The notes: generated by a model from the letters alone, not told the origin. A stretch of 8,565 nucleotides of DNA from Syntrophomonadaceae bacterium (GCA_007122565.1 SKTJ01000207.1:1-8565), one strand, 5' to 3'. Positions 1 through 5,362 are shown, counted from the stretch's first letter. Translations and numbers: made by a program.

Positions 1-270
1 AAACCACCAAAATCAATTAAAGGTTATTGAACAACACCCCTACTTATGCCTGTCTTGAGCGAATTGGCCCGTTCCAGTCTTTATTGCTTGCTCTTGCTAT
101 AACAGCCATGTTCGTTTCCAGGGGAGTATTTTAATTGATAATATTACACTGGTGATCCGTCTTGTTGTACCGGTAATCTGTTTTTTTCATTAACTTCACC
201 GTGGGCCAGCTGGTTGGGCGACTTTGGGAGGGGAAAAGGGATAATTAACAATTGGTGATAATACGAAGTT

Positions 271-288
271 AAATCGCGATAACGATTT
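271..288. repeat. Short inverted repeat, possible operator
   Basis: AAATCG and CGATTT form perfect 6-bp arms around the spacer CGATAA. It lies about 180 bp before the glucan phosphorylase gene and upstream of the 333-366 hairpin. It could be a regulator site, but a single copy with short arms is weak evidence. Confidence 0.3.
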
Positions 289-332
289 CGTTCTTCTCCT
301 GGCAATATCCAACCTCAACCGCGCAGGGTTTT

Positions 333-366
333 GTGACAGATTTATCGGCTGTCACCTTTTTTGTTT
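333..366 (+). terminator. Rho-independent terminator-like hairpin in the leader
   Basis: GTGACAG (333-339) and CTGTCAC (349-355) are perfect 7-bp arms around a 9-nt loop, followed by C and a T-run that continues past 360. The T-run is on the plus strand only. It either ends a transcript entering from the left or attenuates transcription of the phosphorylase gene. No obvious riboswitch aptamer is visible upstream. Confidence 0.55.
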
Positions 367-426
367 TAAGAGAGCATAATATGATGCTTATTCCTGCAAA
401 ATAACAGAGTAAAGTAATTATCCCAC

Positions 427-435
427 AGGAGGTGA
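427..435 (+). promoter_or_regulatory. Strong Shine-Dalgarno serving the leader ORF
   Basis: AGGAGGTGA is a near-perfect anti-16S complement. It lies 8 nt before the ATG at 444 but 34 nt before the phosphorylase ATG at 470. It therefore drives the 8-codon ORF directly, and the phosphorylase only indirectly. Confidence 0.7.
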
Positions 436-443
436 AGTTGGTA

Positions 444-470
444 ATGGCAGGATTGCCAGACGAATCCTAA
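444..470 (+). CDS. 8-residue leader ORF overlapping the glgP start
   Basis: ATG at 444 opens an 8-codon frame reading MAGLPDES and ends at TAA 468-470. The last A of that stop is the first base of the phosphorylase ATG (TAATG overlap). The only strong Shine-Dalgarno in the region belongs to this frame, while the phosphorylase ATG has none close by. This is the usual geometry for translational coupling by re-initiation. Alternatives are a single-base sequencing error that split the N-terminus, or a real phosphorylase start at 470 with weak initiation. No function is implied for the peptide itself. Confidence 0.4.
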   Translation: MAGLPDES

Positions 471-2119
471 TGCATACAAATAGGAATTTACCACGCGTTG
501 CTTATTTTTGCATGGAGTACGGTTTACATGAAAATTTTCCCATCTATTCCGGTGGTTTGGGGATTCTCGCCGGTGATTATTTAAAGGCGGCCAAAGATCA
601 GGACCTGCCCGTGGTGGGGATCGGAATACTGTGGCGTCAGGATTATACGGAACAGTACATCGACCAGGACGGCAACCCTTACGACGTCTTCGCCGACCAT
701 GATTTTGATTTTGTGAAAGATACAGGAGTGACTGTAACTGTAACTATTCGCGGTGAGACTGTGCCTTGTAAGGTTTGGTTTGTGGATCATTACAATAACG
801 CCCCCCTTTACCTGCTTGATGCAGCTGTGCCCGGCAGCCAGCACGGATGGATCACGCAGCGCCTTTACTGGGGGGGGAATGATCACCGCATTGCCCAGGA
901 GATTATTCTCGGGGTGGGTGGTGTAAGAGCCCTAAGAGCGCTTAATCTGGAAGTGGATCTCTACCACTTTAACGAGAGCCACTCCCTTTTTGCGGGACTG
1001 GAACTGTTCCGGGAAAAAATGGAACAGGGCCTTTCCTTTGATCAGGCATGGGAAGAAACACGCAAGCAGGTAGCCTTTACTACCCATACCCCCGTGGAAG
1101 CGGGCAATGAAAAGCATTCCCACTGGGAATTACAGGAGATGGGAGCGTATAACGGACTTAATTACGATCAGATGGCCCGTCTCGGCGGGGATCCTTTTAA
1201 TATGACCCAGGCTACTTTGCGTATAGCATATTTAGCTAATGCGGTATCACAACTGCACGGGGAAACTACCCGTGAAATGTGGCGCGAAACCCATGATAAA
1301 GCGCCCATTATTGCGGTAACAAACGGGGTGCACGTCCCAACCTGGCAGGATCAGGCGATCAGGGTAGCTTATGATCATAATGAAGACCTGTGGGAACCTC
1401 ACTTAAAAGCGAAAAAAGAACTGATCGAGTTTATCCGTCAAAAAACGGGGCAGGTCAAGGATCCTAATGCTTTAATTGTGGGATTCGCACGCAGAGCTGC
1501 GGCTTATAAGAGGAACCAATTGATTTTCGGAGATATGACTGTGATAGAACCGTTGTTAAAAGAAGGTAAGCTCCAGCTCGTTTTCTCCGGTAAGGCTCAT
1601 CCCGATGATTATATTGGCAAGAACGTGATCAAGGATCTGGTGAGCATGGATAGAAAGTATGAAGACAGCATTATATTTCTGGAAAATTATGATATGAAAA
1701 TTGCCCACTACATGGTGCGGGGCTGCGATGTATGGCTAAACAATCCGCGGCGCCCCCTCGAGGCCAGCGGCACTTCCGGCATGAAAGCTGCCATAAATGG
1801 AGTACTAAACTTGAGCATAGTGGACGGTTGGGTGTGCGAAGGGCCGCAGCACGGCATTAGCGGATGGCTACTGGAGTGCCATGAAGACCATTTACACCTG
1901 CCTGAGGATGAAAGGGACTTGCAGGCCCTTTACAGAATACTTTTGACTGAGGTAATCCCCATTTATTACGAAGACTTTCCCCGCTGGCAGAATATGATGC
2001 GCGCCAGCATTGAGATGGCCCAATGGAAATTCTCTTCCGCGCGCATGATCCAGGAGTACTACGAAAATATTTATACGAAGGCCCCTGTATTTATGGAACA
2101 ACAGACCTCGGGGATCTAG
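470..2119 (+). CDS. glgP: Alpha-glucan (glycogen/maltodextrin) phosphorylase, GT35, short form
   Basis: A cytoplasmic PLP-dependent enzyme that releases glucose-1-phosphate from storage alpha-1,4-glucans. Visible landmarks are the N-terminal glucan/phosphate-site GGLGILAGD (residues 28-36), TTHTPVEAG (204-212), the phosphate-binding FARRAAAYKR (339-348; Arg342 and Lys347 match the Arg/Lys pair of classical phosphorylases) and the PLP region EASGTSGMKAA with the Schiff-base lysine at Lys439. At 549 residues it is much shorter than the roughly 800-residue muscle or E. coli type. It begins almost directly at the catalytic fold, as in the compact phosphorylases of thermophiles and clostridia. The start at 470 is chosen because LPRVAYFCMEYGLHE follows at once; the alternative upstream frame is not in phase. 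It stands alone, with no glgA, glgB or glgC beside it. Translation probably depends on the overlapping leader ORF. Confidence 0.93.
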   Translation: MHTNRNLPRVAYFCMEYGLHENFPIYSGGLGILAGDYLKAAKDQDLPVVGIGILWRQDYTEQYIDQDGNPYDVFADHDFDFVKDTGVTVTVTIRGETVPCKVWFVDHYNNAPLYLLDAAVPGSQHGWITQRLYWGGNDHRIAQEIILGVGGVRALRALNLEVDLYHFNESHSLFAGLELFREKMEQGLSFDQAWEETRKQVAFTTHTPVEAGNEKHSHWELQEMGAYNGLNYDQMARLGGDPFNMTQATLRIAYLANAVSQLHGETTREMWRETHDKAPIIAVTNGVHVPTWQDQAIRVAYDHNEDLWEPHLKAKKELIEFIRQKTGQVKDPNALIVGFARRAAAYKRNQLIFGDMTVIEPLLKEGKLQLVFSGKAHPDDYIGKNVIKDLVSMDRKYEDSIIFLENYDMKIAHYMVRGCDVWLNNPRRPLEASGTSGMKAAINGVLNLSIVDGWVCEGPQHGISGWLLECHEDHLHLPEDERDLQALYRILLTEVIPIYYEDFPRWQNMMRASIEMAQWKFSSARMIQEYYENIYTKAPVFMEQQTSGI

Positions 2120-2192
2120 AACAGTAATCAAATACCGTCTGATGGGCATTGGATAAAAAACTATTTGTGGAACCGTAAAGGGGGTGATTGCT

Positions 2193-2208
2193 TCAGCTTT
2201 AGCTGAAC
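2193..2208. repeat. Small hairpin between converging genes
   Basis: TTCAGC and GCTGAA pair around a TTTA loop in the 93-bp gap between the phosphorylase stop and the rhodanese stop. There is no T-run on either side, so it is at best a weak or processed transcript end for the two convergent genes. No other terminator is seen in the gap. Confidence 0.3.
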
Positions 2209-2212
2209 GAGT

Positions 2213-2605
2213 TCAATTTACCGGGCCGTACCACTCCAGCATTCCCCCGAGCAGATTATATACCTGCGTGTAACCCTGTTCAGATAAAAATGCCGCTGCT
2301 TCGCCACTACGCCGTGCGCTGCGGCAGACAAGGACAATCACATCTTCTTTGTCCAACAGCGTGTAATTGTCTGCAAGCTGCCCCAGTGGTAATAATTGTG
2401 CGCCAGGAATGTGCGCCTCATTATATTCATATTCTTCCCGCACATCAATCAAACGAAATTCCTTACCGTCCTCCATCCAGGACAGTAGTTCATTCGCGGT
2501 GATCTCATTGTATGCCAAGGATGCAGCGGAAGGGCCGGAAGCTTGGCAGCCTACTGCGAACGCTAAAGAGATGATTAACAGTACAATGATTAAACTTTTC
2601 AGCAT
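2213..2605 (-). CDS. Rhodanese-domain lipoprotein
   Basis: A single-domain rhodanese (sulfurtransferase) anchored outside the membrane. Residues 1-20 are a lipoprotein signal with hydrophobic core and lipobox AVGC (Cys20 would be lipidated). The rhodanese fold spans about 34-128, with LIDVREEYEY (52-61), HIPGA (65-69), the active-site loop CRSARRS with catalytic Cys94, and LLGGMLEW (118-125) at the end. The loop is CRSARRS rather than the commoner CRSGRRS, still compatible with sulfur transfer. The start is fixed by an AAGGAGG about 9 nt upstream. It is transcribed towards the phosphorylase and appears monocistronic. A degenerate form of the operator seen elsewhere here lies about 120 bp upstream. 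The substrate is unknown; persulfide or thiosulfate handling at the cell surface is plausible. Confidence 0.9.
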   Translation of the reverse strand: MLKSLIIVLLIISLAFAVGCQASGPSAASLAYNEITANELLSWMEDGKEFRLIDVREEYEYNEAHIPGAQLLPLGQLADNYTLLDKEDVIVLVCRSARRSGEAAAFLSEQGYTQVYNLLGGMLEWYGPVN

Positions 2606-2710
2606 ATAATCGCCTCCTTATCCCATTTTACCCCATTCCCTACTAAAATGATAGTATTTGTTTTTTAATATTGTTTGGTTAGTAAGTTTGGTGTTCCACC
2701 ATGCGCCCGG

Positions 2711-2722
2711 CCAAAGCTTTGG
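2711..2722. repeat. 12-bp perfect palindrome
   Basis: CCAAAGCTTTGG reads the same on both strands and directly abuts the operator-like site at 2723-2737. It may be a protein-binding site, but one copy cannot establish this. Confidence 0.3.
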
Positions 2723-2737
2723 TTCCCCCATAGGGAA
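2723..2737. promoter_or_regulatory. Degenerate CsoR-type operator candidate upstream of the rhodanese gene
   Basis: TTCCC and GGGAA flank CCATA. The central CCCCCATAGGG is identical to that of the strong operator at 7401-7425, with the same 5-nt spacing, but the outer TA/TA bases are changed to TT/AA. It lies about 118 bp before the rhodanese start. It may be a weaker site for the same repressor family or a coincidence. Confidence 0.3.
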
Positions 2738-2852
2738 TGGAAGAATAATCCCCGGTAAAAATCCCGCCTGTTAAGAGATTAATTCAAAAGAATTTTAATT
2801 GCTACCCCCAGGGTTGCACATTTGCCTGGAAGGGTTGGTTTTGTCATTTTTT

Positions 2853-2901
2853 GCCCCTGGAGAGAACGAGGCTGTCATCCCCGGCCCCTGGAGCAGGCTG
2901 T
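2853..2901. repeat. Degenerate direct repeat
   Basis: GCCCCTGGAG occurs at 2853-2862 and again at 2884-2893, each followed by AGGCTGT (2869-2875 and 2895-2901). A more decayed third unit starts near 2822 (GCCTGGA, then TTGTCAT). The period is about 31 bp with indels. No function is apparent. Confidence 0.35.
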
Positions 2902-2930
2902 TTTTGCCTCACGATACGTCTGGAGGAGAT

Positions 2931-2960
2931 TTCCATTCGCCTCCGCCTCCCTGCTATACT
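2931..2960 (+). promoter_or_regulatory. Candidate promoter of the DUF1659 gene group
   Basis: TATACT (2955-2960) is a good -10. The -35 18 bp upstream, TTCCAT (2931-2936), matches only half of TTGACA. It is positioned correctly, about 44 bp before the first start codon of the group. Confidence 0.4.
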
Positions 2961-3003
2961 GATCCCGTAGCAGTTAATAGTCTAAAGAAAGGAGGTTCTT
3001 AAC

Positions 3004-3204
3004 ATGGCATTTATACCTATTGAGGACCGGTTGCAGCTGCGTGTTGAGCACGGTGCATCTTACCGTACCCGTTCCTGGGGCAGCGTGAAGCCCACGGTTA
3101 GTGATGCGGTGCTGCTCGACTTTGCCGAGGCACTGGGTGATCTGACGAATGAGACCGTGGACACGTACCTGCGAGTCAAAATCGGCGCGTTGGAAGTGGA
3201 GTAG
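3004..3204 (+). CDS. DUF1659 family small protein
   Basis: A 66-residue protein of unknown function. The pattern LQLRVEHG, then YRTRSWGSVKP (residues 20-30), a central acidic stretch (DAVLLDFAEALGDL) and a C-terminal VDTYLRVKIGALEVE matches my recollection of DUF1659, a soluble family confined mainly to Bacillota. There is no signal peptide or membrane segment. An AAAGGAGG lies 8 nt before the ATG. It is the first gene of a plus-strand run with DUF2922 and a YvrJ-like peptide, a combination I recall as recurrent in Bacillota. The role of the set is not established. Confidence 0.78.
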   Translation: MAFIPIEDRLQLRVEHGASYRTRSWGSVKPTVSDAVLLDFAEALGDLTNETVDTYLRVKIGALEVE

Positions 3205-3301
3205 AAAGCAGTTGGGTAGTAGTAGTTGGGCAGAAGATAGGAGAAAATGAAGGGATGAAGAGCAGGAGAATTAAACCTTGAGGAAAGGAGGCAAAAAGCT
3301 T

Positions 3302-3529
3302 ATGGCAGAACGTAATGTTTTGCGGATGATCTTTCAAAACGCCGAAGGCCGGACGGTAGGTATCAACTTGCAGGATCCGGTGGACAACCCCGATGCGGTG
3401 GCAGTGGGCGCATGCATGGACAAGATCGTGTTGGGTGATATTTTTAACTCCAGCGGCGGGAATATTACCGCCAAGCTCCGTGCGGAAGTTGTTTCCACCA
3501 CCACTACTTCCGTTGTGAATTACAGCTAA
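3302..3529 (+). CDS. DUF2922 family small protein
   Basis: A 75-residue protein. LRMIFQNAEGRTVGINLQDP (residues 7-26) and the later IFNSSGGNI with a beta-rich C-terminus fit DUF2922, whose members typically read as a strand with F.N..G, then a proline-containing turn, a helix, and a conserved SGG. I place the start at 3302, not at the in-frame upstream TTG (3278), because GGAAAGGAGG (3282-3291) lies 10 nt before 3302. It follows DUF1659 by 97 bp. That gap has no clear promoter or terminator, so the two are probably co-transcribed. Function is unknown. Confidence 0.8.
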   Translation: MAERNVLRMIFQNAEGRTVGINLQDPVDNPDAVAVGACMDKIVLGDIFNSSGGNITAKLRAEVVSTTTTSVVNYS

Positions 3530-3535
3530 GAAACT

Positions 3536-3567
3536 TTGTGGGGCAGCTGTTTACAGCCGCCCCACAG
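3536..3567 (+). terminator. Strong GC hairpin after DUF2922
   Basis: GTGGGGC (3538-3544) and GCCCCAC (3559-3565) pair. After one mismatch the stem continues with GCTG/CAGC around a TTTA loop. Only a short GTTTCC follows, so it is not a classical T-run terminator. It may act as a partial terminator, an RNA-stability element or a decoupler between DUF2922 and the YvrJ-like gene. Confidence 0.45.
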
Positions 3568-3641
3568 GTTTCCTAAGGGGCCGCATTTGTTGAAAGTCGG
3601 ATATCAGAGTGCCGGTGAGGCGGAAAAACCCAGGGGTTGGG

Positions 3642-3767
3642 ATGGTTGCCAATCTGGGTTTTCCCATTGCCATCAGTATCTACCTGCTGGTACGCCTGGA
3701 AAACAGGATGGAAACCCTGGCCGTGCGGATCAAAGAGTTGGGCGACGCGATCAAACAAATGATGTAA
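3642..3767 (+). CDS. YvrJ family small membrane peptide
   Basis: A 41-residue peptide reading MVANLGFPIAISIYLL, then VRLENRMETL and a helical charged tail ending DAIKQMM. The NLGFPIAxxxYLLVRxE signature is that of the YvrJ family: a short N-terminal transmembrane helix (about residues 5-18) followed by an amphipathic cytoplasmic helix. An AGGGG 5 nt before the ATG is a modest ribosome site. An in-frame GTG at 3615 would add MRRKNPGVG and is a real alternative start. It follows the DUF2922 gene and the 3536-3567 hairpin. YvrJ, DUF1659 and DUF2922 are expected neighbours. The molecular function is not known. Confidence 0.75.
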   Translation: MVANLGFPIAISIYLLVRLENRMETLAVRIKELGDAIKQMM

Positions 3768-3825
3768 GGTGCGGGCAGGAATTAAGGGGCAGTAATCAGG
3801 AGTCAGAATAAAACCAAGCAAAAAT

Positions 3826-3856
3826 GTGGGACAAGGGGACAGGTCCCTTGTCCCAC
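3826..3856. repeat. REP-like perfect palindrome with GGGACAGGTCCC core
   Basis: GTGGGACAAGGG (3826-3837) and CCCTTGTCCCAC (3845-3856) are perfect 12-bp arms around a 7-nt loop containing GACAGGT. GGGGACAGGTCC-type palindromes recur as dispersed repeats in many bacterial genomes, some linked to REP-associated Y1 transposases; that link is inference here. The element ends only 1 nt before the GGAGAGGAG ribosome site of the M15 peptidase gene, so in RNA it could influence translation. It has no T-run and is not a terminator. Confidence 0.6.
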
Positions 3857-3871
3857 TGGAGAGGAGATATC

Positions 3872-4222
3872 ATGTCAGAGCATGAGATTAACAATATTCG
3901 GGTGGCGCCCAATTTCCTGCTGCAGGAATTTGAGTGCAAGGACGGTTCCCGCCAGGTGGTGTTACATGGGGAACTACTAAGGCGGTTGCAGTTACTGCGT
4001 GAGGCCCTGGGCCGGCCGGTGATTATTAATTCGGGCTACCGCAACCCCGCCCATAATAAGGCAGTGGGTGGTAGTCCGAACAGTTATCACCTGCGAGGCA
4101 TGGCCGCGGACATTCAGGTGCCGGGTGTTAGCCCCCAGGCGCTGGACAGGGCAGCCGCGCAAGCGGGATTCCGCGGTATCATTACCTATGCAACATTTGT
4201 TCACGTGGACATAAGGCCTTAG
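3872..4222 (+). CDS. M15-type peptidase (VanY/DacB-like D-Ala-D-Ala carboxypeptidase fold)
   Basis: A 116-residue single-domain zinc peptidase of the Peptidase_M15 superfamily, expected to cut peptidoglycan peptides. It carries SGYRNPAHNKAVGG (residues 54-67), SYHLRGMAADI (71-81; ligands His73 and Asp80) and FVHVDIRP at the C-terminus (His111, the third zinc ligand). An F.C.DG element near residue 20 is also typical of the small M15_3 form. There is no signal peptide, as in phage-derived or holin-exported enzymes. The start is at 3872, with GGAGAGGAG 5 nt upstream; a longer in-frame reading from 3824 would translate through the palindrome and lacks a ribosome site. It closes the DUF1659-DUF2922-YvrJ run, where a cell-wall hydrolase would fit an envelope or sporulation role, but this is inference. 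Confidence 0.85.
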   Translation: MSEHEINNIRVAPNFLLQEFECKDGSRQVVLHGELLRRLQLLREALGRPVIINSGYRNPAHNKAVGGSPNSYHLRGMAADIQVPGVSPQALDRAAAQAGFRGIITYATFVHVDIRP

Positions 4223-4339
4223 ATATCCCTGGACATAACCAAGGCTTTAGGCATTCTTGGGTACAACTGCGTAATTCATAAATATTTGCGCATACCTCAT
4301 AGCTGCACATCAAATTTCAAGATACGTATTTTCCCCCCA

Positions 4340-4367
4340 TTTACAATATACCCCCCTGGTGTATTAT
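4340..4367 (+). promoter_or_regulatory. Promoter of the FMN-binding lipoprotein gene
   Basis: TTTACA (4340-4345, five of six matches to TTGACA) and TATTAT (4362-4367, five of six matches to TATAAT) are separated by 16 bp. One operator copy lies within this promoter and a second directly follows it, which supports the call. Confidence 0.6.
4348..4364. promoter_or_regulatory. CsoR-type operator, copy 1 (between -35 and -10)
   Basis: ATACCC, five bases, GTGTAT: a 17-bp site differing at one base from ATACCC-N5-GGGTAT. The preceding bases make CAATATACCC (4344-4353), the same left arm as at 4373, 6429 and 7401. It overlaps the spacer and the start of the -10, so binding should block RNA polymerase. 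Confidence 0.6.
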
Positions 4368-4374
4368 ATAAGCA

Positions 4375-4395
4375 ATATACCCTGGTAGGGTATAT
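4375..4395. promoter_or_regulatory. CsoR-type operator, copy 2 (downstream of -10)
   Basis: ATATACCC and GGGTATAT are perfect 8-bp arms around TGGTA. It begins 7 bp after the -10, covering the expected transcription start. The centres of copies 1 and 2 are 29 bp apart, close to three helical turns, which would place both repressors on the same face of the DNA. Confidence 0.7.
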
Positions 4396-4488
4396 GCGGG
4401 TGAGGATAATTTACTTAAAGGAGGATGGAACAGGTAATATTAACATTTGGTGGAGAAAAAACAAAAATAATTTATAGGGGGAATTCAA

Positions 4489-5265
4489 TTGTTGAAAAAA
4501 GTATTATTTTGCGCAGCCTTGTTAATTTTTTCACTAGTGATGGTAGCCGGTTGCGGCAACGGTAATGTTAACGGTGAAGCTGTAACCGCCTCTACTTACA
4601 GTGACGCAACTTACACCGCTGTTTCGGCCAATGCCAATGCCAGGGGTTTCGTGGAATTAACGCTGAGCATTGCCGGTGATGAGATTGTCGACGTAACCAT
4701 GGTTGAATATGATGGTTTTGGGAATCCCAAAGACTATGATAGCTACGGCCGGGAAGGTGCCTTTGACGGCTCCGACCTTCAGGCCGCCCATGAAGCCCTG
4801 GCCGCCGCCATGGTCGATAACAACACCTATAACGTGGACACAGTATCGGGTGCCACCAGCACCTCTGAGAAAACCATGAGCGCCGCCCAATTGGCCGTGG
4901 AAAAAGCGCTGGTTGAACCGGTTTCTGACAACATCTACTTTGATGGAACCTTTTTTGCCGTCTCCGACCAGGATGAGCGCGGCAACCTGGTAATTGCCCT
5001 TGTCACCATCGAAAACGATGTAATCAGCGCAGTTGAGCTTGCAGAAGCAACTGAAGGCGAAGATGGATTCACTTTGAAAGACTACGAAGACTATGGTCAG
5101 GAAGGTGCCTTTGACGGCTCCGACCTTCAGGCCGCCCATGAAGCCCTGGCCGCCGCCATGGTCGATAACAACACCTACGACGTGGACACAGTATCGGGTG
5201 CCACCGGCACTTCCGGCAAAGCAGTGGAAGCTGCAAAGAATGCCCTGGAAGCTGCGAAGCGCTAG
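4489..5265 (+). CDS. Lipoprotein with two FMN_bind (flavinylated) domains
   Basis: A 258-residue extracytoplasmic lipoprotein. The signal ends in lipobox VAGC (Cys22). Two FMN_bind domains follow, at about residues 38-140 and 150-256. Each contains the flavinylation signature: DTVSGATSTS (Thr123) and DTVSGATGTS (Thr239). The D-x-x-S-G-A-T motif is the recognition sequence of ApbE flavin transferase, which links FMN to the threonine, as in RnfG and NqrC. The protein probably carries two covalent FMNs and passes electrons at the outer face of the membrane. The TTG start at 4489 follows AGGGGGA by 6 nt. The leader is about 90 nt and contains an unused GGAGG at 4420. The gene is monocistronic, with tandem operators at its promoter and a terminator after it. 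The domains share a nearly identical 106-bp segment. The electron partner is unknown. Confidence 0.88.
   Translation: MLKKVLFCAALLIFSLVMVAGCGNGNVNGEAVTASTYSDATYTAVSANANARGFVELTLSIAGDEIVDVTMVEYDGFGNPKDYDSYGREGAFDGSDLQAAHEALAAAMVDNNTYNVDTVSGATSTSEKTMSAAQLAVEKALVEPVSDNIYFDGTFFAVSDQDERGNLVIALVTIENDVISAVELAEATEGEDGFTLKDYEDYGQEGAFDGSDLQAAHEALAAAMVDNNTYDVDTVSGATGTSGKAVEAAKNALEAAKR
4752..4857 (+). repeat. Intragenic direct repeat, copy A (FMN domain 1)
   Basis: This 106-bp segment matches 5100-5205 at all but two positions (4830 and 4831), with the first 78 bp identical. It encodes the FMN-attachment half of domain 1, from EGAFDGSD to TVSGAT. Sequence on both sides is far more diverged, which suggests recent gene conversion rather than a whole-domain duplication. 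Confidence 0.95.
5100..5205 (+). repeat. Intragenic direct repeat, copy B (FMN domain 2)
   Basis: This is the second copy of the repeat at 4752-4857, offset by exactly 348 bp (116 codons) and in the same frame. Confidence 0.95.
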
Positions 5266-5314
5266 CATAGCCTGACCTGCAAACTATCAAAAGAGAATTA
5301 ATAAGTAAACTTAG

Positions 5315-5347
5315 AGGGAAAAAGCTTATGACTGTTTCCCTTTTTTT
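5315..5347 (+). terminator. Rho-independent terminator of the FMN lipoprotein gene
   Basis: AGGGAAA (5315-5321) and TTTCCCT (5335-5341) pair around a 13-nt loop and run into seven T residues. It lies 50 bp after the stop and separates this gene from the next promoter. Confidence 0.85.
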
Positions 5348-5362
5348 ATTAAACAAAACCAC

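Larger units (their letters stand above)
1..443. other. Non-coding left flank and glgP leader region
   Basis: No convincing gene is visible. A short frame (2-58) runs in from the left edge and could be the last codons of an upstream plus-strand gene, but it has no recognisable sequence. The stretch contains an inverted repeat (271-288), a terminator-like hairpin with a T-run (333-366) and the Shine-Dalgarno of the leader ORF (427-435). A TG-A-TAATAC extended -10-like sequence occurs at 256-264 and a CATAAT at 375-380, neither with a good -35, so I do not call a promoter. Confidence 0.5.
2621..3003. other. Non-coding spacer between divergent genes
   Basis: No gene is supported in this gap of about 380 bp between the divergently transcribed rhodanese and DUF1659 genes. 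It contains a perfect 12-bp palindrome CCAAAGCTTTGG (2711-2722), an operator-like site (2723-2737), degenerate direct repeats built on GCCCCTGGAG and AGGCTGT (2822-2901), and a promoter-like element (2931-2960). I found no good -35/-10 pair for the minus-strand rhodanese gene. Confidence 0.6.

Noticed and set aside
2182..2271. Plus-strand GTG frame (VIASALAERVQF...) after a GGGGG stretch downstream of glgP
   Set aside because: It is short, runs into the rhodanese gene on the other strand and ends without a domain; the resemblance to a protein start appears accidental.
2801..2816. TACCCCCAGGGT-like sequence considered as another operator
   Set aside because: The arm spacing is 3 rather than 5 and the outer arms do not match; not on a recognisable promoter.
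3536..3811. 91-codon frame after DUF2922
   Set aside because: It starts inside a hairpin and overlaps, in another frame, the YvrJ-like peptide, which has a clear family signature.
3824..3871. Upstream ATG extending the M15 peptidase by 16 residues
   Set aside because: It would be translated through the palindrome with no ribosome site before it; 3872 has GGAGAGGAG at good spacing.
4208..4260. Short repeated GGACATAA with following similar bases at the end of the M15 gene
   Set aside because: Only 8 bases match well; likely chance, and no coding or structural meaning was found.
4286..4477. 63-codon plus-strand frame through the promoter and operator region
   Set aside because: It reads straight through the -35, -10 and both operators, has no ribosome site and has no recognisable sequence.
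4657..5268. Long minus-strand open frame of about 200 codons opposite the FMN lipoprotein gene
   Set aside because: It is the shadow of a codon-biased, repetitive plus-strand gene. Its translation carries the repeat twice and shows no domain; the plus-strand lipobox and FMN motifs are decisive.
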